NCBI GenBank assembly: GCA_002684695.1
Contig: NYVQ01000034.1
Location: forward strand, 1-20,700
DNA length: 20,700 nucleotides
Reading direction: 5' to 3'
Origin: SAR116 cluster bacterium
Lineage (GTDB): Bacteria; Pseudomonadota; Alphaproteobacteria; Puniceispirillales; GCA-002684695
The notes under the pieces were generated by a model that did not search any database, was not told the origin of the DNA, and was given only the letters and a program-made list of their open reading frames with translations. A program made the translations under genes and the position numbers. Below, piece after piece: positions 7,923 through 15,162 of this stretch. The first letter of the stretch is position 1. Each line of letters begins with the position of its first letter.

Positions 7923-8390
7923 CTAGCTTGATTGGGACCATTCAATTAATCTAACAACAATATCATTGGCGATAGACACTCCCAACCTTTTTCTAGCATT
8001 TCGTTCCGATTGATCGCGGGAAAATAAGGAATCTATAGGGGCAACGAGAGAATTTCTCGCAAAGGATCCCTCATAAACAACTTGCGAACTCTTATTATTT
8101 ATAATTTTAAAATTAGTAGATATCTCGATTTTCCTTATAGAATTTGAAAGTAAACTTCCCTCAATATCCTCATCAATATTCAATATAAGTTTAAATTTTG
8201 TTTCAGAAAATTCATTATTATTAAAAATAATTAAATTATTTTGCACTCTTTTTTTAATTAGGTCTGATATGTATGTATTATTTGCCTCTATTTCTATGTT
8301 AGAGAGCTTACTATAAATACCACTATCGGGATTATTGGTTAAAGAACAACCAATCAGAAAACAACTTATTACAAGAAGTCTAAATAACAA
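7923..8390 (-). CDS. lptE: LPS assembly lipoprotein LptE
   Basis: LptE is the outer-membrane lipoprotein that plugs and supports LptD, the LPS insertion barrel. The 155-residue protein starts with a lipoprotein signal (MLFRLLVISCFLIGC; the lipobox cysteine is residue 15). It continues with a variable periplasmic domain containing the family-like segments of secondary structure and a C-terminal helix with ARKRLGVSIANDIVVRLIEW. The start codon is TTG at 8390. An in-frame TAA lies two codons upstream and there is no ATG before the lipobox, so TTG is effectively forced. An AAAGGA sits 9 bases upstream, inside leuS. It overlaps leuS by 11 bases. Sequence identity to known LptE is low, so position between leuS and holA supports the call. 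Confidence 0.86.
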   Translation of the reverse strand: MLFRLLVISCFLIGCSLTNNPDSGIYSKLSNIEIEANNTYISDLIKKRVQNNLIIFNNNEFSETKFKLILNIDEDIEGSLLSNSIRKIEISTNFKIINNKSSQVVYEGSFARNSLVAPIDSLFSRDQSERNARKRLGVSIANDIVVRLIEWSQSS

Positions 8391-10938
8391 TACTTACTAT
8401 CCTTTCAGGAATAACAATTACTCTTTTGGGCTTTTTATTATTAAGGTATTTTTTAATTATATCTAAAGATAAGGCTAAGTTTTCAACATCTTTATTAGAA
8501 AGAGTCTTATGATATGTGATTTTTGATCTCAGTTTTCCGTTTATTTGAACACCAATTGTAACCTGGTCGTTATCAAGAAATTTTTTATTGGCTTTCGGCC
8601 ATTTAATATTACAAACTAAATCTTTTTGCTTAAGCATAGACCAAATTTCTTCTGCATGATGGGGAGCAAATGGTGAAAGCAATTGTGACAGAACTTTCAA
8701 ACCAAAAAATTTTATATTTAAATCAATGTTATTTTTTACATTAAGACGCGAAAGGCTGTTGGTTAACTCATATAGTTTTGCAATACAAACATTAAAAGTA
8801 AATTTTTCTATACCTTCAGTAACATCATTTATAGTTTGGTGAATTTTTATTAAAGGGATGGTGTTTTTATCAATATTATCCAGATTAACTATTTCTTTTG
8901 GTGTTTCAGTTTCTTCTACCATCCTAATAAGTCTATTTAAAAACTTAAAAGACCCCTCAACACCAGAAATATTCCACTCCATATCTCTTTCAGGTGGGGA
9001 ATCAGATACCATAAAAAGTCTAGCTGTATCAGATCCATATTTTTTTACAATAGATAGGGGGTCGACCACATTTTTTTTAGACTTACTCATTTTCTCAATA
9101 CGGCCAGGAAAAACTTCCTGATTATCAGTTTTGTGATAAAATTTGTTATTTCTTTTAATAACATCGTGAGGAAATAACCACTCCCCGTCTTTAGATTTAT
9201 AGGTCTGATGACAAACCATTCCTTGGGTCATTAATCCCTTAAAAGGTTCAGAAAAAGATATATAACCACATTTTCTTAAAGCTCGTGTAAAAAACCTTGA
9301 ATATAGTAAATGTAATACTGCATGTTCAACTCCCCCAATATATTGATCAACTGGCATCCAATAATCAGCCATTGATTTGTTAAAATGTGTTTTTTTATTT
9401 GGGTCAGTAAATCTTATAAAGTACCAAGACGATTCAAAAAAGGTATCAAAAGTATCAGTTTCTCTCTCAGCAGAAGAGTTGCATTTTGGACATTTAACAT
9501 TTTTCCATGTTGGGTGCTCATCTAAAGGGTTACCAAGACAATTTAAATCGATATCTTCTGGCAAAATTATAGGAAGCTGATCATCAGGCACAGGAACTGT
9601 TCCACAAGAAGCACAATTAATCATTGGTATAGGGCAACCCCAATATCTTTGCCGTGAAACACCCCAATCTCTAAGACGCCATGTTATACTTGTGGACCCT
9701 TTCTTTAATTCGACTAGTTTTTTTACTGATAATTTTTTTGCTTCATCAACAGATAATTTGTTTAAAAAACCAGAATTAATTATTACCCCATCGTCAGTAT
9801 AAGCTTCATTGCTAATTTTAAATTCACTGCCAACAAATTTCTGAGGTTGTACAACAGGTAATACTGGCAGATTATATTTTTTAGCAAAGTCCAAATCTCT
9901 TTGGTCATGAGCGGGACATCCAAATATCGCTCCCGTTCCATACTCCATTAATACAAAATTAGCTATGTACACAGGAATTTTATTTTTATTATCAAAAGGA
10001 TGAGTTACAGATAGTTTGGTTTTAAAACCTTTTTTTTCAGCTTTTTCAATATCAGCCTCAGAGGTCGAACTTCTGTTACATTCTTCAATAAAGGATTTAA
10101 CACCATTATTTTCTTTAGATAGATTTATGGAAATAGGGTGAGATGGAGCTAACGCAATAAATGATGCTCCAAACAATGTATCAGGTCTAGTTGTAAAAAC
10201 ACCAATTCTGTCTGAGCTATCTACTATGTCAAAATTTATTTTGGCACCAAAAGATTTACCTATCCAATTATTTTGCATAAGTTTAACTCTTTCAGGCCAT
10301 TCGGATAAATTTTTTATGGTTTGAAGAAGTTCGTCAGCATACTCAGTCATTTTTAAAAACCACTGGTTAAGAAGTCTTTTTTCAACAGGTACATTAGACC
10401 TCCACCCCTTCCCATCAATTACTTGTTCATTTGCTAAAACTGTTTTTTCAACAGGGTCCCAATTTACCCAACTTTCTTTTTTATAAGCCAGTCCGTTATT
10501 AAAAAAGTCTAAAAACATTTTTTGCTCAAATTTATAATATTCTGGATCACATGTTGAAATTTCTCTACTCCAATCATAAGATAATCCCATGCTCTTTAAC
10601 TGACTTCTCATGGTATCAATATTTTGATTTGTCCATTCACCTGGGTGAGTATTATTTTCTTTAGCAGCATTTTCTGCTGGGAGACCAAAAGAATCCCAAC
10701 CCATTGGATGAAGTACATTATAACCAGACGCTTTCTTATAACGTGCCACAACATCACCTAATGTATAATTCCTAACGTGACCCATATGAATATTACCACT
10801 TGGGTAAGGAAACATCTCCAAAACATAATATTTAGGTTTTTTCTCGTTTAAATTATTTGAAGCTAAGAAAGATGAATGCTTATTCCATTCTCTTTGCCAC
10901 TTTCTCTCTAAGCCAATTTTATTTTCTAAAGGTTTCAT
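8380..10938 (-). CDS. leuS: leucyl-tRNA synthetase
   Basis: This class I aminoacyl-tRNA synthetase charges tRNA-Leu in the cytoplasm. The 852-residue length is normal for bacterial LeuRS. Seen: the HIGH-type motif PYPSGNIHMGH with HMGH at 51-54, the editing domain with TTRPDTLFG starting at 249 and GCPAHDQRD around 340-348, a zinc-ribbon-like cysteine pair set (NCASCG about 441-446 and VKCPKCN about 481-487), KMSKS at 616-620, and a C-terminal anticodon-binding and tail domain. The start ATG at 10938 lies 9 bases after the DUF3576 stop, with no obvious Shine-Dalgarno. The 3' end overlaps lptE. Nothing suggests a defect. Confidence 0.99.
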   Translation of the reverse strand: MKPLENKIGLERKWQREWNKHSSFLASNNLNEKKPKYYVLEMFPYPSGNIHMGHVRNYTLGDVVARYKKASGYNVLHPMGWDSFGLPAENAAKENNTHPGEWTNQNIDTMRSQLKSMGLSYDWSREISTCDPEYYKFEQKMFLDFFNNGLAYKKESWVNWDPVEKTVLANEQVIDGKGWRSNVPVEKRLLNQWFLKMTEYADELLQTIKNLSEWPERVKLMQNNWIGKSFGAKINFDIVDSSDRIGVFTTRPDTLFGASFIALAPSHPISINLSKENNGVKSFIEECNRSSTSEADIEKAEKKGFKTKLSVTHPFDNKNKIPVYIANFVLMEYGTGAIFGCPAHDQRDLDFAKKYNLPVLPVVQPQKFVGSEFKISNEAYTDDGVIINSGFLNKLSVDEAKKLSVKKLVELKKGSTSITWRLRDWGVSRQRYWGCPIPMINCASCGTVPVPDDQLPIILPEDIDLNCLGNPLDEHPTWKNVKCPKCNSSAERETDTFDTFFESSWYFIRFTDPNKKTHFNKSMADYWMPVDQYIGGVEHAVLHLLYSRFFTRALRKCGYISFSEPFKGLMTQGMVCHQTYKSKDGEWLFPHDVIKRNNKFYHKTDNQEVFPGRIEKMSKSKKNVVDPLSIVKKYGSDTARLFMVSDSPPERDMEWNISGVEGSFKFLNRLIRMVEETETPKEIVNLDNIDKNTIPLIKIHQTINDVTEGIEKFTFNVCIAKLYELTNSLSRLNVKNNIDLNIKFFGLKVLSQLLSPFAPHHAEEIWSMLKQKDLVCNIKWPKANKKFLDNDQVTIGVQINGKLRSKITYHKTLSNKDVENLALSLDIIKKYLNNKKPKRVIVIPERIVSIVI
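8400..8405 (-). promoter_or_regulatory. Shine-Dalgarno for the TTG-initiated lptE
   Basis: Read on the minus strand this is AAAGGA, nine bases before the TTG start of lptE and inside the end of leuS. It decides the start, since no ATG or GTG is available in frame before the signal peptide. Confidence 0.6.
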
Positions 10939-10947
10939 TAACTAAAT

Positions 10948-11451
10948 TTAACTATTATTTCTTAATTCTCTAGCTCTTGACAGAATTAAATCCTCAATTT
11001 TTCTTGCCAATCCATCACTATAGCCGTCAGAAATCCATTTTTTATTTTCAAACTTTTCTCTTGTTACGCTTACCTTAATAGAAGTTGCTTTTAATTCTGA
11101 ACTTGAAAAAGAAACAACAATTTTATTTCTAATATTATTGTTATTTTCATTTATAAACCAATTACTAATTATTACCCCACCAAAAGGATCAATGCTTTGA
11201 AAAGACATAAAATCAAGAACATCCAAACTAGATTTCCAGAGCAACTCATTTATTGGCAAAGAGGATATACTAGAATTATTTAAAGAGTTCGAAAGACTTT
11301 GGTTAAGGGCACTGAACGACCCAGTCTCTGTTGAAAATTTTAAAGGTCCTCCAAAAATGGTTTCTCTTTTTGTTTCAGGCAAAGGCTCTGTTAAATTAAT
11401 ATTTGAACATGAAACCAATGAAAAAAATAAAAAAATATATAAAAACCGCAT
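10948..11451 (-). CDS. DUF3576 family lipoprotein
   Basis: This is a 167-residue exported protein of unknown function. It has a lipoprotein signal MRFLYIFLFFSLVSC (lipobox cysteine at residue 15), then a mature domain with NELLWKSSLDVLDFM, DPFGGVIISNWF and SELKATSIKVSV. These match the pattern I know for DUF3576, an alphaproteobacterial family usually found directly upstream of leuS, as here. It probably acts in the periplasm, attached to the outer or inner membrane; the short gap to leuS and the following lptE are consistent with an envelope role but do not prove one. It is the first gene of the minus-strand leuS operon, and a possible -10 box lies at 11497-11502. Confidence 0.85.
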   Translation of the reverse strand: MRFLYIFLFFSLVSCSNINLTEPLPETKRETIFGGPLKFSTETGSFSALNQSLSNSLNNSSISSLPINELLWKSSLDVLDFMSFQSIDPFGGVIISNWFINENNNNIRNKIVVSFSSSELKATSIKVSVTREKFENKKWISDGYSDGLARKIEDLILSRARELRNNS

Positions 11452-11496
11452 TATTAGAAACTCTTTATAGGTTAATAATTTAAATTAATTTTTATA

Positions 11497-11502
11497 ATTA
11501 TA
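11497..11502 (-). promoter_or_regulatory. candidate -10 box for the DUF3576-leuS-lptE-holA operon
   Basis: Read on the minus strand the site is TATAAT, a perfect -10 hexamer, about 45 bases before the DUF3576 start and just after the porin terminator. No convincing -35 hexamer is visible; the expected place overlaps the terminator's T-run. In such AT-rich DNA, chance matches are common, so this is tentative. Confidence 0.35.
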
Positions 11503-11519
11503 ATGGAAGAAACGCAAAC

Positions 11520-11550
11520 ATAAAAAACGGGGCTATAAATAGCCCCGTTT
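11520..11550 (-). terminator. rho-independent terminator of the porin gene
   Basis: On the minus strand an 11-bp perfect stem AAACGGGGCTA / TAGCCCCGTTT with a 4-base loop is followed by a T-run (bases 11527-11522). It sits 22 bases past the porin stop and is by far the most GC-rich hairpin in the intergenic DNA here. It should isolate the strongly expressed porin from the leuS operon behind it. Confidence 0.93.
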
Positions 11551-11571
11551 CAAAAATCTAATTTAGATAAA

Positions 11572-12354
11572 TTAGAATGTCATTTGTAGTTCAGCTGATG
11601 AAGTTGATGTTGTTCCATTGTCTAATGAACCAATCTCAAACTGCATACCTGGTACAATTGTGTAAGTAGCTGAATAAGATGAAGCATCATTGTCAGCACC
11701 TTGGAAACCAATTACAAGGCCACCAGTTGTGTAAGCTGCTGAATATGTTGTTACATCAACACCAGCTGCAGCTTCTTTTTGAACACTATTTGCAACTACG
11801 ACTAATGAACCAATAGTAGCTTTTACACCCATTGCAGTTTCATCAGCAGATGATGTGTTGTCACTATGAACATCACCACCGATTGTCATAGCCATACCAC
11901 CCATGTCAGTTGTGAAAGAAGCACCAAACATTGTATCGCCATCATTATTCATAGCAGCACCAATACCCATTCCAGCAACTGTAGCACCTAATGAAATAGC
12001 TCCAGCGTTTGAATGGTTTGCAGCTGTAATACCATCACCAACGATATCAGCAGAAGCTGCATTACCATTTAAGCCTGGGTTTTTTTCGTTTTGATCATAA
12101 TCACCAAAAGTAACACTAATTGCATCAGACTTTACAGTAAGTTCACCAGCATTACCCATGTTGTTGTTTGATAATGATAGAACCATACCGTTATCAAAAG
12201 TCTTTGATACACCGATAGCTGTAGAAACATCTACAGATGTGTTTCCGTCATCAGCGACTTTAACTTTTGCAGTACCTGAAAGAGTAAAGTCAGTTGCGTT
12301 AGCACTAACAGCAAGAGCTGTAACACCAACAGTAGTTAATAAAATTTTACGCAT
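11572..12354 (-). CDS. small outer-membrane porin
   Basis: The 260-residue protein is a general-porin-like beta-barrel. Seen: a signal peptide MRKILLTTVGVTALAVSANA with predicted cleavage after residue 20, alternating polar/apolar beta-strand stretches rich in Gly, Ala, Thr, Ser and Asp, and a C-terminal phenylalanine (LQMTF), the recognition signal of the Bam machinery. It resembles the small Gram-negative porin families of alphaproteobacteria; at about 240 mature residues it is shorter than classic 300-400-residue porins. A strong AAGGGAG Shine-Dalgarno lies 7 bases before the ATG, and a strong terminator follows. Its codons look more regular and GC-richer than its neighbours', which fits high expression. 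Solute specificity is unknown. Confidence 0.85.
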   Translation of the reverse strand: MRKILLTTVGVTALAVSANATDFTLSGTAKVKVADDGNTSVDVSTAIGVSKTFDNGMVLSLSNNNMGNAGELTVKSDAISVTFGDYDQNEKNPGLNGNAASADIVGDGITAANHSNAGAISLGATVAGMGIGAAMNNDGDTMFGASFTTDMGGMAMTIGGDVHSDNTSSADETAMGVKATIGSLVVVANSVQKEAAAGVDVTTYSAAYTTGGLVIGFQGADNDASSYSATYTIVPGMQFEIGSLDNGTTSTSSAELQMTF

Positions 12355-12361
12355 GAGAATT

Positions 12362-12368
12362 CTCCCTT
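12362..12368 (-). promoter_or_regulatory. strong Shine-Dalgarno of the porin
   Basis: On the minus strand this reads AAGGGAG with a 7-base spacer to the ATG. It is the best ribosome-binding site in the window; most other genes have weak or no visible site. It supports both the start choice and high expression. Confidence 0.8.
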
Positions 12369-12387
12369 AATTAAATTACGCGTTATT

Positions 12388-12399
12388 TGCAATATTGCA
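12388..12399. promoter_or_regulatory. 12-bp palindrome in the porin leader
   Basis: TGCAATATTGCA is a perfect inverted repeat without a loop, 34 bases before the porin ATG. It could be a regulator site near the transcription start. The binding protein is unknown. Confidence 0.35.
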
Positions 12400-12412
12400 T
12401 TATTGACATATA

Positions 12413-12441
12413 TGTATATATAAAATTAATATGTTAAACAA
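12413..12441 (-). promoter_or_regulatory. tentative porin promoter
   Basis: Minus-strand TTGTTT (12441-12436) and TATACA (12418-12413) are separated by 17 bases, and would give a leader of about 50 bases before the porin ATG. A 12-bp palindrome TGCAATATTGCA (12388-12399) lies in that leader. AT-rich background makes the match weak evidence. Confidence 0.3.
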
Positions 12442-12480
12442 AAGCTTTCTAGTAAAAATTGTCACACTTTTAAATATTAC

Positions 12481-12498
12481 TGTTGCACATTAGCAACA
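12481..12498. promoter_or_regulatory. interrupted palindrome between porin and yggS
   Basis: TGTTGC-N6-GCAACA is an operator-like inverted repeat in the 179-bp divergent region, 36 bases before the yggS ATG. The plus-strand TTGCAC inside it could also serve as a -35 hexamer for yggS, although no good -10 box follows at the right distance. Function is inferred only from symmetry and position. Confidence 0.35.
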
Positions 12499-12533
12499 AA
12501 TTAAATTAACTTTATTAATTTCATGAAAATCTT

Positions 12534-13211
12534 ATGGTCAGTCAAATAAATGATAATTATCAAAAAATTTTAAATAAAATTAAAAATTCATGTTCAAAAT
12601 CAAATAGAGACCCTAAAACTGTAAATTTAACAGCAGTTTGCAAACGTCAGCCATTAATTAGAGTAAAAGAAGCACTTGAATTAGGTATTAAATGTTTTGG
12701 AGAAAACAGAGTTCAAGATGCGCAAAAAAGATGGTCAAGTATTGAAGTAAAAAATATCAATCTAAAGTTTATTGGTCCTCTTCAAACAAATAAATCAGAG
12801 AGTGTAGTTCAATTATTTGACGAGGTGCAATCTTTAGACAGAATTAAACTTGCTATGAGTCTTAGTAATGCTCAATCAAAACTTAATAAAAAAATAAGTT
12901 ATGTTTTACAAGTCAATACTGGAAACGAGAAACAAAAATCAGGGATTATAGCAAGTGAGGTAGATGATTTTATGCATTCATGTAAAACTAATTATGGATT
13001 GAATATAAAGGGTTTAATGTGTATACCACCGGTAAATGAAAACCCAGCACTTCATTTTGCATTTATGTATAAAATTTTCAAAAAAAACAAATTAGACATT
13101 CTGTCTATGGGAATGAGCAATGATTTTGAAACAGCAATAGAGTTTGGTTCAACAGATATAAGAATTGGATCAGAGTTATTTGGGAAACGTTTAGAAAAAG
13201 AAGAAAACTGA
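12534..13211 (+). CDS. yggS: pyridoxal phosphate homeostasis protein (YggS/PLPBP family)
   Basis: This family binds pyridoxal 5'-phosphate and keeps vitamin B6 and amino-acid pools balanced; no catalytic reaction is established. The 225-residue length is standard. Seen: LTAVCKRQP, in which the lysine corresponds to the PLP-binding residue of the family's AVSK segment; GENRVQDAQKRW; FIGPLQTNK; QVNTGNEKQKSGI; GLMCIPP; MGMSNDFETAIEFGSTDIRIGSELFG, which contains the family's MGMS-D phosphate-binding region. The start is ATG at 12534 with no clear Shine-Dalgarno. It is a single-gene unit, divergent from the porin and ending 5 bases from the converging ribA stop. Confidence 0.95.
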   Translation: MVSQINDNYQKILNKIKNSCSKSNRDPKTVNLTAVCKRQPLIRVKEALELGIKCFGENRVQDAQKRWSSIEVKNINLKFIGPLQTNKSESVVQLFDEVQSLDRIKLAMSLSNAQSKLNKKISYVLQVNTGNEKQKSGIIASEVDDFMHSCKTNYGLNIKGLMCIPPVNENPALHFAFMYKIFKKNKLDILSMGMSNDFETAIEFGSTDIRIGSELFGKRLEKEEN

Positions 13212-13216
13212 TAATT

Positions 13217-14314
13217 TTATAAATTATGTCCGGACCGAATTTTTTTCGTCCTTAAGTAATTTTTAGCTTCATTTGATACGCCTACTTTTAATTGGGTGCA
13301 TTTCTTTATAACTATTCCGTTTTCCTGAAGTCTTGATAGTTTGTCGGGATTGTTTGAAAGCAAATTTATTTTTTGTGTACCAAGCTGCTTAAGGATTTCA
13401 GACGCAGCAAAATAATCTCTCTGGTCAGAATCAAACCCTAATGCCAAATTCGCATCAACTGTATCTAGTCCATGAAATTGAAAATCATAAGCTCTAATTT
13501 TATTAAAAAAGCCTATATTTCTACCCTCTTCTGGCATATATAGGATTATTCCACCATTTAAAGACATCATGTTTATTGCAGATTTGAGCTGTGAGCCACA
13601 ATCACATTTTAATGAATCTAGAAGATCTCCAGTTATGCATTGAGAATGAATCCTGACTAAAGGAATTTCTTGGTTATCACCATTTTTAAAAATTAAAGCA
13701 AAAAACTCTTTTTTCGTATTCAAAGATCTAAAGCTGACAATTTCAGTTTTTTTGCATGATAGTATTGGTAGGTCAGTTCGCGAAATTAATTTTAATTTAT
13801 CTTTTTCAGCAGCATTTAATTTTAGTTCTGAATGGTCAATTACAGTTATTTTTTTTAATTTAAAATCATTGTTCCTATCAACAACTTCAATGTTTAGATT
13901 TCCAATTACAACAGATGGTATAGAATGATCTTTTCTCATTAAATCTATGATATTTAAAATTTCCACTCTTTTTTCTAATGAGATAATTGCTTTATCCATT
14001 AAATTGGAATCTTTATTTATTTTAGAAAAAGATAGTTTTTTGCATAAAGAAGCACTTAATTTATTAGAAAATGAAATTGCATATAAGTTATTATTATATG
14101 GCTTTTCAAATAAATATTCCATTCTGTGTTTATTAAGAACTATAGACAAACTTGAATTAGAAAAATTTTTAATCATTAATAAACTTTTTTCGGTAATTGT
14201 TTCAGATGAGCAAATTATTACAAATTCGTTGTTTTTTAACCTAACAACTATTGGAAAGCCCATTTTTAAATCCAATAATGAATGATAGACTTTTCTACTG
14301 ATATTTGTGTACAT
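13217..14314 (-). CDS. ribA: GTP cyclohydrolase II (riboflavin biosynthesis) with N-terminal extension
   Basis: This enzyme opens the imidazole ring of GTP, the first step of riboflavin synthesis. Seen in the C-terminal ~200 residues: RIHSQCITGDLLDSLKCDCG, whose three cysteines bind zinc; a YMPEEGRNIGFFNKIRAY segment with the catalytic arginine; GLDTVDANLALGF; and LLSNNPDKLSRLQENGI. About 150 N-terminal residues precede it (LKMGFPIVVRL...). They lack obvious dihydroxybutanone-phosphate synthase motifs, so they may be a degenerate RibB-like domain, as found in many alphaproteobacterial homologues. The usual GRGIG is GRNIG here; the arginine is kept, so activity is likely. It is divergent from the regulator at 14373 across 58 bases. 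Confidence 0.9.
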   Translation of the reverse strand: MYTNISRKVYHSLLDLKMGFPIVVRLKNNEFVIICSSETITEKSLLMIKNFSNSSLSIVLNKHRMEYLFEKPYNNNLYAISFSNKLSASLCKKLSFSKINKDSNLMDKAIISLEKRVEILNIIDLMRKDHSIPSVVIGNLNIEVVDRNNDFKLKKITVIDHSELKLNAAEKDKLKLISRTDLPILSCKKTEIVSFRSLNTKKEFFALIFKNGDNQEIPLVRIHSQCITGDLLDSLKCDCGSQLKSAINMMSLNGGIILYMPEEGRNIGFFNKIRAYDFQFHGLDTVDANLALGFDSDQRDYFAASEILKQLGTQKINLLSNNPDKLSRLQENGIVIKKCTQLKVGVSNEAKNYLRTKKIRSGHNL

Positions 14315-14329
14315 AAAATTTCAAATACA

Positions 14330-14358
14330 TTAAGCTTATTAAATAAATTTAGTATAAT
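14330..14358 (+). promoter_or_regulatory. candidate promoter of the OmpR-type regulator gene
   Basis: A perfect plus-strand TATAAT at 14353-14358 lies 14 bases before the ATG at 14373, with a weak TTAAGC 17 bases further upstream. A transcript starting 6-8 bases after the -10 box would be almost leaderless, which agrees with the absence of a Shine-Dalgarno. A minus-strand TATACT overlapping it (14356-14351) could be the ribA -10, so the two promoters may be mutually exclusive. Confidence 0.35.
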
Positions 14359-14372
14359 AATTTTATTTAATA

Positions 14373-15026
14373 ATGAAAGAAAAGAAGCAAAAATTAGTTA
14401 TATTTGAAGAAGATGAACTTCTAATTAGTGTTTGGAGAGATTTTTTTTCTGAAAACTATAATTTAAGTTTTCTAGACTTTAATTCTAATGCCGAAAATAT
14501 AGAAAAATATATAAATAAGAAAACAATATTTATTTGCAACCAAGCTGTTAAAGATAATGTAATTCATACATTAAAAGAAAATAAAATTTTTTATTTAATA
14601 GACACAGATCGAAATTTAAAACATAAAAACTTACTTACAAATCAGACGAAATACTTTGAAAAACCAATATATCTAAAAAAACTTAATACAGAAATTGTTA
14701 ACTTAACTAGTTCTCAATACTTTAAGAGAAGTGAACAAATAAAAATTAAAAACCACTTTTTATATCCGTTTGAAAAAAAATTATCATCTATACCTTATAA
14801 AGAATATGTATCTTTAACTGATAAAGAAGTTTCAATTTTAATTAAATTAAATGAATTTAATATTATTGGAAAAAATGATTTGCTGATAGATGTTTGGGGT
14901 TATAACTCTGGAACTAAAACAAGTACTGTTGAAACTCATATACACAGATTGAGGAAAAAACTTTGCAAGTTCTCAAACTCAAAATTAGAAATTCTCACAA
15001 ATAAAAATGGTTATTCAATTAAATAA
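14373..15026 (+). CDS. OmpR-family winged-helix regulator with degenerate receiver domain
   Basis: The 217-residue protein has a receiver-like N-terminal domain (about residues 6-115) and a C-terminal OmpR/PhoB winged-helix DNA-binding domain (about 145-217). The latter shows SLTDKEVSILIKL, LIDVWGYNSGTKTSTVETHIHRLRKKL and the final wing NKNGYSI. The receiver keeps an acidic start (FEEDELL) and the conserved Lys-Pro near its end (FEKPIYLKKL). The third strand reads TIFICNQAV, where the phosphate-accepting aspartate would be expected, so it probably cannot be phosphorylated normally. Such atypical regulators may act constitutively or through ligands or partner proteins. No sensor kinase is adjacent. 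Targets are unknown; divergent ribA is the nearest candidate. Confidence 0.85.
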   Translation: MKEKKQKLVIFEEDELLISVWRDFFSENYNLSFLDFNSNAENIEKYINKKTIFICNQAVKDNVIHTLKENKIFYLIDTDRNLKHKNLLTNQTKYFEKPIYLKKLNTEIVNLTSSQYFKRSEQIKIKNHFLYPFEKKLSSIPYKEYVSLTDKEVSILIKLNEFNIIGKNDLLIDVWGYNSGTKTSTVETHIHRLRKKLCKFSNSKLEILTNKNGYSIK

Positions 15027-15030
15027 AGTT

Positions 15031-15105
15031 TGGCTGGGGCGGTAGGATTCGAACCTACGGTACACAGGATCAAAACCTGCTGCCTTACCACTTGGCCACG
15101 CCCCA
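15031..15105 (-). tRNA. tRNA-Gln (anticodon TTG)
   Basis: On the minus strand a full 75-base cloverleaf can be folded: acceptor TGGGGCG pairing with CGCCCCA, D arm GCCAAGTGGTAAGGC, anticodon stem GCAGG/CCTGT with loop TTTTGAT (anticodon TTG at 15073-15071), and T arm GTAGG-TTCGAAT-CCTAC, with an encoded CCA end. The U1-A72 first pair is typical of glutamine tRNA. It lies 57 bases after the oligosaccharyltransferase stop and 4 bases beyond the converging regulator stop. Confidence 0.97.
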
Positions 15106-15119
15106 TTAGTCATCTACAA

Positions 15120-15146
15120 TTTATATAAAACAATACTCAGGTTCAA
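15120..15146 (-). promoter_or_regulatory. tentative tRNA-Gln promoter
   Basis: Minus-strand TTGAAC (15146-15141) and TATAAA (15125-15120) are separated by 15 bases and lie directly before the tRNA. The spacing is short and the background AT-rich, so read-through from the upstream gene is an alternative. Confidence 0.35.
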
Positions 15147-15162
15147 GAAAAAATCCACACCA

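Noticed and set aside
11903..12370. Open frames antisense to the porin
   Set aside because: They follow from the regular codon use of the porin; the opposite strand has a clear signal peptide, terminal Phe, Shine-Dalgarno and terminator.
12405..12425. TATATA-rich stretch as a tandem repeat
   Set aside because: It is short, irregular and expected in an AT-rich promoter region.
13228..13235. GTCCGGAC palindrome near the yggS/ribA convergence
   Set aside because: It is an 8-bp site inside the ribA C-terminal codons with no loop, so it is not a credible terminator hairpin, and it is too short to claim as an operator.
14315..14372. FMN riboswitch before ribA
   Set aside because: Only 58 bases separate ribA from the divergent regulator, too little for the conserved FMN aptamer, and none of its conserved segments is visible.
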